The notes under the pieces: generated by a model
Told to the model about the DNA's origin: nothing
What the model saw: the letters and a program-made list of their open reading frames with translations, nothing else
The model's database searches: none
Source of the DNA: an uncultured Clostridium sp.
GTDB taxonomy: Bacteria; Bacillota; Clostridia; TANB77; CAG-508
Direction of reading: 5' to 3'
Assembly: GCA_946497585.1 (NCBI GenBank)
Contig: CAMMLF010000045.1
Coordinates: forward strand, 1 to 12,120
DNA: 12,120 bases
In this document: positions 6,399 to 12,120 of the stretch, one piece after another
How positions within the stretch are numbered: the stretch's first letter is position 1
How the letters are laid out: every line of letters begins with the position of its first letter
Made by a program: the position numbers and the translations under genes

Positions 6399-6456
6399 TA
6401 CTTTGGGGACGGAGCAAAACGTAAAATATTTTACAAAAATGACCGTCCCAAAAGTA
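6399..6456. repeat. GGGACGG inverted repeat, REP/MITE-like element
   Basis: The 14-nt arms 6399-6412 (TACTTTGGGGACGG) and 6443-6456 are reverse complements at 13 of 14 positions. Inside lies a second perfect palindrome, GTAAAATATTTTAC (6421-6434). The element begins 5 nt past the stop codon of the gene ending at 6461. Its core recurs at 2629-2638. Such GGGACGG palindromes are scattered in many Firmicute genomes; mobility by a REP-type transposase is inference. Confidence 0.6.
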
Positions 6457-6460
6457 AAAT

Positions 6461-7831
6461 TTATAATGTTCTATTATGTTTTCTCATCCAAATATATGCT
6501 ATTATTTCAATCACTAAAATTAAGAGAGAAATTCCAATGACTACTATTTTCCAAGTTTCATCTTCTTGTCCTACATTTGCTGACACTTCCATTCCTGATT
6601 TTCTATTTACCTTTACCACATAGTTAGTTTGGATATTTTCATCATTTTGTGCAGTTAAAGTTATTGATACAATATTTTCTCCATCTTTTAGATTTTTCTC
6701 TCCAGTTGTTTCAACTAGTATTCCTTCTTTTTCTACTGTTGGATTTACATCTAGGTCTACGATGTCATTATCTACTTCTACATTATATTCAAATATTTCT
6801 TTATCAAAGGGGATTTCTAAAGTGCTAAATTCCCCGTTTTTATTTATTTGGCTTATTTCTAATGTTGTTAATCTTAAATCTGATTCTACTAAATCTTGTT
6901 TTCTATTAACTATTAATACATATTCTCTTACGTTTTCATTTTCTGCTGTTACTTCTATTTGTATTCTATTTTCTCCTGGATTTAATGATACAACTCCCAG
7001 TCCGCTTATATGTGCTCTCTCATCTTCTGCTGTTGCATTTATTTCAAGTTCTAGGGTATCTTCTGGTAAATTCTCTACTGTATATTCAAATGTTTCTCTA
7101 TAAAATTCTGGTGATAAATTTCCTGCATTTAATGTTATAGAAGACAGATAGTTATTGCTTGATTTAACACTTCCTTCATCTATATTACTATCGTTTGGCA
7201 CATATGTTCCATCTGGTGATTGTGTGCTACTTGTTCCGGTTTGTGGTCTACTTGTAGAGCCTGAATTACCTCCCGAACTTGGTCTATTTGTTGAGCCTCC
7301 AGATGTGCTACCTCCTGAAGTACTTCCACCTGAATTGGATGAGCCACCACTTGATGTACCTCCTGAACTACCTGTATTGCTTCCACTTGAACCACCTGAG
7401 CTCCCTCCTTGGTTAGTTCCACCTGTAGAACCGCTTCCAGTATTACCTGAACCACTTCCACCTGATGAAGTTTGCTTTTGATTTATTGTTATAGTTTTTG
7501 AGCTTATACTTACAATATTATATTCATTATCTGTTAACTCACTAGGCGTAGCTGTTATTTTTGCTGGAAACCCTGTAATTGTAGCTGTTACATTTACAGA
7601 ATTTTTCTCTACCCAAACTGAATTAGTACTCAAACTAGCATTTGTACTGCTCAAATTAACTTTTCCTGTTAAGCCATTTGCTGTAATTGTTAATGTCACT
7701 GTTTGCCCACTTGTAGCTTCACTTGGTCCTGTAAAATTAAAACTATAGCTTGCAGCTTTCACATTAAAATTTGAAAATAATATAAAATATATCAGTATTG
7801 CTACAATTAATCTTTTACTTGCTTTTTTCAC
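6461..7831 (-). CDS. Membrane-anchored surface protein: Ig-like domain, Gly/Ser linker, two cadherin-like beta-sandwich domains
   Basis: The 456-residue product has a signal peptide (~1-27, VKA-A) and a Thr/Ser/Val-rich Ig-like domain (~28-118). A low-complexity Gly/Ser/Thr linker follows (~119-200). Two cadherin-like beta-sandwich (Cdl) domains come next: ~228-312 (LSSITLNAG...FEYTVENLP...YVLIVNR) and ~316-412 (LTTLEIS...FEYNVEVDN...YVVKVNR). A C-terminal membrane helix (~428-448) ends in a basic tail, WMRKHNRTL, so the protein should be displayed outward from the membrane. The longest ORF starts at a TTG at 7846, but those codons spell GGAGG, which lies 8 nt before GTG at 7831; GTG is therefore chosen. 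It begins 17 bp after the dockerin-glucosaminidase stop and should be co-transcribed. The same gene order recurs at 2536-1. It may anchor or scaffold the neighbouring dockerin enzyme; that is inference. Confidence 0.88.
   Translation of the reverse strand: MKKASKRLIVAILIYFILFSNFNVKAASYSFNFTGPSEATSGQTVTLTITANGLTGKVNLSSTNASLSTNSVWVEKNSVNVTATITGFPAKITATPSELTDNEYNIVSISSKTITINQKQTSSGGSGSGNTGSGSTGGTNQGGSSGGSSGSNTGSSGGTSSGGSSNSGGSTSGGSTSGGSTNRPSSGGNSGSTSRPQTGTSSTQSPDGTYVPNDSNIDEGSVKSSNNYLSSITLNAGNLSPEFYRETFEYTVENLPEDTLELEINATAEDERAHISGLGVVSLNPGENRIQIEVTAENENVREYVLIVNRKQDLVESDLRLTTLEISQINKNGEFSTLEIPFDKEIFEYNVEVDNDIVDLDVNPTVEKEGILVETTGEKNLKDGENIVSITLTAQNDENIQTNYVVKVNRKSGMEVSANVGQEDETWKIVVIGISLLILVIEIIAYIWMRKHNRTL
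7232..7477 (-). repeat. Gly/Ser/Thr-rich low-complexity linker coding repeat
   Basis: About 82 codons encode repeats of GGSS, GGST and SGGT between the Ig-like and cadherin-like domains. The repetitive DNA makes long spurious ORFs in other frames (Pro/Leu-rich on the plus strand). Length may vary between strains by slippage or recombination. Confidence 0.8.
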
Positions 7832-7848
7832 TATTAATACCTCCAAAA

Positions 7849-10182
7849 TTAAAGTTCTATTCCATACATAATATGGTCTTTTATTTTTAAATAATCATTT
7901 GCTTTGACTTGGCTATCTCCTGTAACATCTGCTGCCATTTTAAATGCTCCTTCTAATTTTGCTGTTCCTGTTTCCATAATATAGTCTTTTATTATTAGAT
8001 AATCATTTGCTTTAACATAGCCATCTCCTGTGCTATCTCCTTTTTTAACAATTGTATATTTTGTACCACCCATATTTGCTATATCTCCTGTTGCAATAAC
8101 TTGCTCACCAGAAATCACTTTATCTCCTCTCGTTATTGTTGCATTTGATAATGAATTTGCTGTTGCACTAGATTCTACTATTATGATTCTTTCTGTTTCT
8201 AAATCATCTTCACCATCATCTGGTTCATTGTCTCCAATGTCTGGCTCTTCTGTTTCATTATCATCTTCAACTGTATTATCTCCAACAATCTCATTATCTA
8301 TTACAGAATTTTCTATTTCATCTGTTACCTCATTATTTAAAACATTACTTTCTTCGTCTATAATTTCGTTATTTAAAGTATTATCCTCATCTATAACTTC
8401 ATTGTTTAAAACATTATTTTCATCGTCTACTATTTCATTATCCACATTATTATCTTCAATTATTTCGTTATCGGCTTCATTGTCACCTGAATCGTCAGGT
8501 GTTTCATCTGGTACTTCTCCTCCATCTACTTTTATTAAATATTCTCTTGCTACATATCCTATAACACCATCCTCTGTTATAACTTTATCCCAAGTGTAAT
8601 TTCCAACTTTACTTCCCGCTTCTAGTCTTGTAACAATGCTTCCGTTTTCAAGTTTCCTTATTATATTTCCGGCAGGAGTTTCTCTTAAATATAGTCCACC
8701 TTCTGCATTTACATAGAAACTTTCGTTATAATCTATCTTATGAATATTATCTCTTGATACAAATCCCTGTCTTGAATCTGAAAGTATAACTCTATCCCAT
8801 ATTTTGCCGTCTATATAATATCTTCCCGTATTATCTATTCTATGAATTACTTGTCCTTTGTTTAAATGAGTTATTTCAAGCTGATTGTATCCCGGTCCAA
8901 CTCTTAATATTACATCACTATTTGTTACAGTTACTTCTTCATAACAATTTGTAATATCATCAATTTCTTCCAAATAGCTTGTATTAAACTTTACATATCC
9001 ATTTGTTCCATCTTCTAAAACAACTTTATGCCATCCATCTGAATATCTTTCAACAGATAATACCACAACTGAACTATCTGCTATTTTTCCAACAGGTGTG
9101 CTCGTTGTACTTCTTCCGCTTCTTATCATTACATTTGAATGTCCGACTTTTACTCTTATATTCTTAGGGTAAGCCTCTATACTACTATCTGGTGAGCTTG
9201 ACGAAAGAGATGACATATTTTCATAAACTGGTATTATAAAAGTTAAATTTTCCTCTAACAATCCTGCACTTTTCATTTTATTATACATTGATGTTCCTTC
9301 TGACTTTGGAGCTTCTATGTTTTGCATATATTGCCTTATATATAAACCTCCATAAGATTCAACATCAAATTTATTTAAATAAATTGAGTTTTGTTTGTTA
9401 TTTATATATGCTGAAAATAGAAATGTAATTCCGTCAGATAAACATTTTTCAATACTTGTCCAGCCTTCCCTTTTGGCTCTAGCTAATGCATTATTGTAAA
9501 CTTCTTGCTGTGTATTTCCACTTGCTCCAATATTAAATAAGTTATAATATACAGTTCCATCTGTGTCCACCATTTTTGATGTAGCTCCACCGGCATTTCC
9601 TTGCTCCTGAAGAAGTCTTGCTATAATGTAATATGGATTGGCATTTTTCTCTCTACATACTCTATTTATTATTGATGCATTTTCTCTTGAGTATAAAAAT
9701 GTACCATTTAGCGACCCATATACTTTATCATCTGTTGTTTCTAAATAGTCTGTTGCTAAAAATTGAAATAAATAAGGGCTATCCACAAGCCAGTTTCTTG
9801 TGTCCATATAATATCTTATAGCTTGTTCTGATGCGCATTTCCAGTTTCCAGTATCATACACTCTATCTCCACATATTGAGCAAATCCATTCTCCGCTTTT
9901 TCCTTGAATTAAATTTTTAGGTGTATCTAAGTGTCCTGTGTATTGTGCTTTTATTACTTGTTCAAAATCTAGCCCAGTTTCCATTATGATAAATTTCCAA
10001 TTTGGATGATTTGCTTTTAGTGTATCTAGCTTTTCTTTAAAACCCGGATATTTACTTGTATCTAAATTGCTTCCATCATAAACATATCTATTTGACTCGG
10101 CAAAACTTGACTGCAAAATGTTTACAATCAAAAATGCTGATAGTAAAATTACAATTAAAAAAATAGAGATAATCTTTTTCAT
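7849..10182 (-). CDS. Secreted GH73-type endo-beta-N-acetylglucosaminidase with three SH3b domains, acidic linker and dockerin
   Basis: This 777-residue protein is a paralogue of the one at 407-2536. It has a signal peptide (~1-28, SSFA-ES) and a catalytic region (~50-310) with ARLLQEQG (likely acid/base Glu193) and YYNLFNIGASG. It also carries a CSIC pair (Cys101/Cys104) and three SH3b repeats (~338-410, 415-482, 486-552). A strongly acidic linker (~553-660) of repeated NNE[IV]-type units follows; the paralogue has only a short one. The dockerin (~710-777) has loops GDSTGDGYVKAND and ADVTGDSQVKAND. It should hydrolyse peptidoglycan glycan strands at the cell surface. The ATG at 10182 is the only sensible start before the signal peptide. 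Its ribosome site is poor (AGAG, too close), and a 14-bp inverted repeat spans the start codon. It heads an operon with 6461-7831. No clear promoter was found; a TATAAA near 10215 lacks a -35. Confidence 0.9.
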   Translation of the reverse strand: MKKIISIFLIVILLSAFLIVNILQSSFAESNRYVYDGSNLDTSKYPGFKEKLDTLKANHPNWKFIIMETGLDFEQVIKAQYTGHLDTPKNLIQGKSGEWICSICGDRVYDTGNWKCASEQAIRYYMDTRNWLVDSPYLFQFLATDYLETTDDKVYGSLNGTFLYSRENASIINRVCREKNANPYYIIARLLQEQGNAGGATSKMVDTDGTVYYNLFNIGASGNTQQEVYNNALARAKREGWTSIEKCLSDGITFLFSAYINNKQNSIYLNKFDVESYGGLYIRQYMQNIEAPKSEGTSMYNKMKSAGLLEENLTFIIPVYENMSSLSSSSPDSSIEAYPKNIRVKVGHSNVMIRSGRSTTSTPVGKIADSSVVVLSVERYSDGWHKVVLEDGTNGYVKFNTSYLEEIDDITNCYEEVTVTNSDVILRVGPGYNQLEITHLNKGQVIHRIDNTGRYYIDGKIWDRVILSDSRQGFVSRDNIHKIDYNESFYVNAEGGLYLRETPAGNIIRKLENGSIVTRLEAGSKVGNYTWDKVITEDGVIGYVAREYLIKVDGGEVPDETPDDSGDNEADNEIIEDNNVDNEIVDDENNVLNNEVIDEDNTLNNEIIDEESNVLNNEVTDEIENSVIDNEIVGDNTVEDDNETEEPDIGDNEPDDGEDDLETERIIIVESSATANSLSNATITRGDKVISGEQVIATGDIANMGGTKYTIVKKGDSTGDGYVKANDYLIIKDYIMETGTAKLEGAFKMAADVTGDSQVKANDYLKIKDHIMYGIEL
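8203..8526 (-). repeat. Acidic Asn/Glu/Asp repeat region in the glucosaminidase linker
   Basis: Roughly 108 codons encode imperfect repeats built on NNE[IV][IVT]DE and DNEIV between the third SH3b domain and the dockerin region. The segment is very acidic and probably extended, perhaps calcium-binding. Near-repeats such as VLNNEV and LNNEII suggest growth by tandem duplication. Confidence 0.75.
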
Positions 10183-10195
10183 ATCTCTATTTTTT
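10158..10195 (-). promoter_or_regulatory. Perfect 14-bp inverted repeat spanning the start codon of the glucosaminidase gene
   Basis: Arms 10158-10171 and 10182-10195 are exact reverse complements (AATAGAGATA core) around a 10-nt loop. In the minus-strand RNA the weak AGAG site and the A of AUG lie in the stem and the U-rich arm falls in codons 5-9. The fold would hide the ribosome site. With its T-run it also resembles an intrinsic terminator, in either direction. Confidence 0.6.
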
Positions 10196-10250
10196 GAAAT
10201 TATTTACTTTTTATACATTTTTGTGTTATTATTTTTTAGAGGTAAATTTT

Positions 10251-10772
10251 ATGTCAGAAAATTTTATGAAGAATTCATTTGAGCCAATTATTGATAATAA
10301 TTCTAAAATATTAATTCTAGGTAGTTTGCCTAGTGACAAATCTATCGAAAAATATGAATACTATGGAAATAAAACAAATCAATTTTGGAATATTATCTCT
10401 ATGTGTTTTAATGGTGAGAAGATTAATTTTAATAATTATGATGAAAAAATTGCTTATCTACATGAGCACCATATTGCTTTATGGGACGTTTATTCTCGTG
10501 CAAATAGAAAAGGCTCTTTAGATAGTAATATTAAAAATGCTGAATTTAATGATATAAAAAATCTTTTAAAATTTTATCCAAGTATAGTTAAAATTGTTAC
10601 AAATGGCAGAGCTTCACAAAAAGGTTTTGAAAAATACTTAAAGTTAAATAACTTTGATTTTGATTATCATTATGTGCCATCATCAAGTTCTTTGAATGTA
10701 AGTTTAAATTTTGAGGAAAAGGTTTTAATTTGGAAAAAGATTATTATTGAAAAAGACTTTAAAAACTTTTAG
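10251..10772 (+). CDS. DNA-deoxyinosine (hypoxanthine) glycosylase, uracil-DNA glycosylase superfamily
   Basis: This 173-residue enzyme is predicted to remove hypoxanthine (deaminated adenine) from DNA as the first step of base-excision repair. The fold signature is clear: ILILGSLPSDKS (20-31), YYGNKTNQFW (37-46), ALWDV (76-80), GSLDSNI (88-94) and VPSSSS (142-147). These match the family 6 (HDG-type) glycosylases, which have GSxP, YYG...N.FW, LWDV and GSLDS at these places. The frame is open from a TTG at 10194, but the ATG at 10251 has AGAGG about 8 nt upstream, so it is preferred. It is transcribed divergently from the glucosaminidase gene and ends in a hairpin terminator shared with the convergent Nudix gene. 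A weak promoter (TTTACT at 10203, TATTAT at 10227, 18-bp spacer) is possible. Confidence 0.88.
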   Translation: MSENFMKNSFEPIIDNNSKILILGSLPSDKSIEKYEYYGNKTNQFWNIISMCFNGEKINFNNYDEKIAYLHEHHIALWDVYSRANRKGSLDSNIKNAEFNDIKNLLKFYPSIVKIVTNGRASQKGFEKYLKLNNFDFDYHYVPSSSSLNVSLNFEEKVLIWKKIIIEKDFKNF

Positions 10773-10789
10773 TTTTCAAAGTCTTTTTT
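10751..10789 (+). terminator. Terminator between convergent glycosylase and Nudix genes
   Basis: AAAAGACTTT (10751-10760) pairs with AAAGTCTTTT (10778-10787). Inside, after a single mismatch, AAAACT pairs with AGTTTT around a TTT loop. Six T (10784-10789) follow on the plus strand. The glycosylase stop codon is inside the hairpin. The minus strand also gives a T-run, so it may work in both directions, only 4 nt after the Nudix stop codon. Confidence 0.8.
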
Positions 10790-10792
10790 CAG

Positions 10793-11572
10793 TTATAACT
10801 CCATATCTTCGTGGTCTTTTTTATCTCTTTGAGCATCGAATTGCATTAATGGTTTTAAATAATATCTTCTAGGATTATTTAACTTGTCTAAATCTTCTAC
10901 TGGGTGGTCTTTACTAAAATAATGTAATGTTTTAAATTCTAATTCTAAACCATTTTCTTGTAGGTATTTGTAATAACTTTCAAAATACTCCTGCATTTGG
11001 CTTGCCGTAAGATTTATCTTGGCCTTTACAAATAGTTCTACTCCTGGTTGCTCATCTTCATTTGAAAGATATATATAACAAATTCCACTTTCTTTAACTA
11101 AACTACTATCATCTAAATCAATGTTCATTTCTTCTTTTGTTTCTCTTTTTATTGTTTGTAATATGTCAATGTGTCCATCAGTAATATCCTTTTTGTCAAC
11201 GCCTCCACCTGTTACTTGGAGCATTCCTGGATAAGAAGTTGTATCATCTAATTCTCCAACAACATAATATCCGTCACTAGTTTCTAATAGACAACCTGCA
11301 CTTAAGTTTTTGCACTCATATTCTTTAGGACAGCCAATTCTTTCCCCATATAAATAATGAGCATAGTCTGTTTTCTTGCATGTTATATCTACTTGTCTAT
11401 CTGTAATACCAACATCTGAAACGCACATTACTTCTCCATTCCATATGTTAGCACCAGTGCTTTTCATTTTTTCAAAATTTGCATTTATTTTTTCTCTTAA
11501 ATCTTGTGGTAGTTCAAGTGTTTCTTCTTTTAATTCCGCTCTTAAAGCTTTATTTTCTATATAATAAATCAT
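10793..11572 (-). CDS. Nudix-domain hydrolase with divergent Nudix box
   Basis: The product has 259 residues. The Nudix region is recognisable by TGGGVDKKD (121-129) followed by KRETKEEMNID (142-152), which supplies the metal-binding RExxEE core. The spacing is longer than the canonical box, and the Glu normally eight residues before the Arg is Ile, with an Asp one position later. Metal binding by the helix should survive, but the substrate cannot be predicted. About 90 N-terminal residues and a long C-terminus flank the fold, so it is larger than typical housekeeping Nudix enzymes. Six Cys lie at positions 50-94. The start at 11572 has GGAG 7 nt upstream. It follows another Nudix gene by 41 bp on the same strand and is probably co-transcribed. 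Confidence 0.75.
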   Translation of the reverse strand: MIYYIENKALRAELKEETLELPQDLREKINANFEKMKSTGANIWNGEVMCVSDVGITDRQVDITCKKTDYAHYLYGERIGCPKEYECKNLSAGCLLETSDGYYVVGELDDTTSYPGMLQVTGGGVDKKDITDGHIDILQTIKRETKEEMNIDLDDSSLVKESGICYIYLSNEDEQPGVELFVKAKINLTASQMQEYFESYYKYLQENGLELEFKTLHYFSKDHPVEDLDKLNNPRRYYLKPLMQFDAQRDKKDHEDMEL

Positions 11573-11613
11573 AATTATTCTCCATAACTTAATCTATTTT
11601 GTCAATTAATTAT

Positions 11614-12120
11614 CTATGCTTCATTTTTTAGCAATTCTTTCACATTATCTGTCCAATCAAATATGCTATTCTCCAATTTTTCAATTTCCTCTATTTTAAA
11701 ATATTTTACCTCTTCTAGTTCACTTTCTTGGATTTTATATTTATTTATTGGAATATCTGTTTTCACATAATAAATTGAATATCTACCATCTTTTATTATA
11801 CTAGTTGCTAATGGCTTTAGGCTATCTTTATCAAATTTAATGCCAATTTCTTCTGATGCTTCTCTAACTGCCGCTTCTTTTACGCTTTCACCAAAGTCAA
11901 CTTTTCCTGCACAAATTCCCCATTTGCCGGCACCACTTATCTTTTTCATACTACGTTTTTCAAGTAATACTTCATTGTTCTCATTTAAAACTATTATTCC
12001 AGCTACTGGCAAGTAATGCCCTTCTGGAAATTTACGTCTATTTACATCTTCTAACTCTTCTAGAGTTACTATTTTTCCAGTATTTTTTCCATCTTTGTCT
12101 ACTAATTCAAATTTCTCCAT
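11614..12120 (-). CDS. Nudix hydrolase, isopentenyl-diphosphate isomerase-like (YfcD type) family
   Basis: The product has 168 residues if the ATG at the window's last bases is the start; an upstream start or the ribosome site cannot be seen. A perfect Nudix box spans residues 72-94: G72, E78, R86-E87, E90-E91, G93 (GKVDFGES...REASEEIGI). The N-terminus (FELVDKDGKNTGKI) and the KFPEGHYLPVAGIIVLNE stretch resemble the IDI-like Nudix subgroup, whose members hydrolyse nucleoside diphosphate derivatives of uncertain identity. True isopentenyl isomerase activity is unlikely, because the Cys and Glu motifs of that enzyme are not evident. It precedes a second Nudix gene in the same orientation, so the pair may form a small nucleotide-clean-up operon. 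Confidence 0.85.
   Translation of the reverse strand: MEKFELVDKDGKNTGKIVTLEELEDVNRRKFPEGHYLPVAGIIVLNENNEVLLEKRSMKKISGAGKWGICAGKVDFGESVKEAAVREASEEIGIKFDKDSLKPLATSIIKDGRYSIYYVKTDIPINKYKIQESELEEVKYFKIEEIEKLENSIFDWTDNVKELLKNEA

Larger units (their letters stand above)
6143..6460. other. Intergenic stretch without a convincing gene
   Basis: This T-rich segment (plus-strand view) holds a 17-nt alternating AT tract (6186-6202), an orphan minus-strand promoter (6319-6347), two copies of CGTAAAATATT (6382-6392 and 6420-6430) and the GGGACGG inverted repeat (6399-6456). A possible 18-codon minus ORF (6174-6230, MKIAKTIGAV...) has only a distant AAGGG and is not called as a gene. Confidence 0.6.

Noticed and set aside
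6211..6540. 109-codon Phe/Leu-rich plus-strand ORF
   Set aside because: Lies in T-rich intergenic DNA and overlaps the end of the surface protein gene; no ribosome site.
7155..7481. Pro/Leu/Glu-rich plus-strand ORF and a parallel minus-strand ORF (7180-7461)
   Set aside because: Both arise from the Gly/Ser linker repeat of the surface protein read in other frames.
8030..8599. 189-codon Ser-rich plus-strand ORF
   Set aside because: Antisense of the acidic linker and dockerin; composition explained by the repeats.

Overview
The window is AT-rich, with codons ending mostly in A/T, strong AGGAGG-type ribosome binding sites and Gram-positive-style surface proteins. These point to a low-GC Firmicute, most likely an anaerobic (possibly gut) Clostridia-type bacterium. 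That placement is inference from protein style and base composition. No rRNA, tRNA, CRISPR array, transposase or phage structural gene was seen.

Layout, mostly on the minus strand and read right to left. (a) 12120-10793: two Nudix hydrolases in one operon. (b) 10251-10772, plus strand: a DNA-deoxyinosine glycosylase-like repair enzyme, sharing a terminator with the convergent Nudix gene. (c) 10182-6461: a secreted glucosaminidase with three SH3b domains and a dockerin, then a membrane-anchored protein with an Ig-like domain, a Gly/Ser linker and two cadherin-like domains. (d) 6460-5990: about 470 bp without a clear gene, holding a GGGACGG inverted repeat, an orphan promoter, a TA tract, a terminator and a promoter. 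(e) 5989-4905: a 27-codon ORF overlapping a prepilin-like protein whose 3' end looks like a diversity-generating retroelement (DGR) variable repeat, followed by three hairpins that all carry a GTAA loop. (f) 4647-2725: a cytoplasmic GH13 alpha-glucanase with its own promoter and terminator. (g) 2536-1: a second copy of the glucosaminidase/Ig-protein pair, the second gene running off the window edge.

The most interesting signal is (e). The last ~55 codons of the prepilin-like gene switch to GC-rich codons ending in C/T/G, rich in AAC and its adenine-substituted relatives. They lie in a C-type-lectin-like C-terminus and are followed at once by tandem stem-loops, as seen downstream of DGR targets. 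No reverse transcriptase or template repeat is present here, so this would be a target diversified in trans from another locus.

The second theme is the co-duplicated pair in (c) and (g). Each copy joins a dockerin-bearing peptidoglycan hydrolase to a surface Ig-fold protein, and the two dockerins differ at the positions that set partner choice in classical dockerins. This suggests two parallel cell-wall enzyme/anchor modules.

Three starts were moved from the longest possible ORF on ribosome-binding-site evidence: 2536, 4647 and 7831 (GTG). The glycosylase start was moved to 10251.
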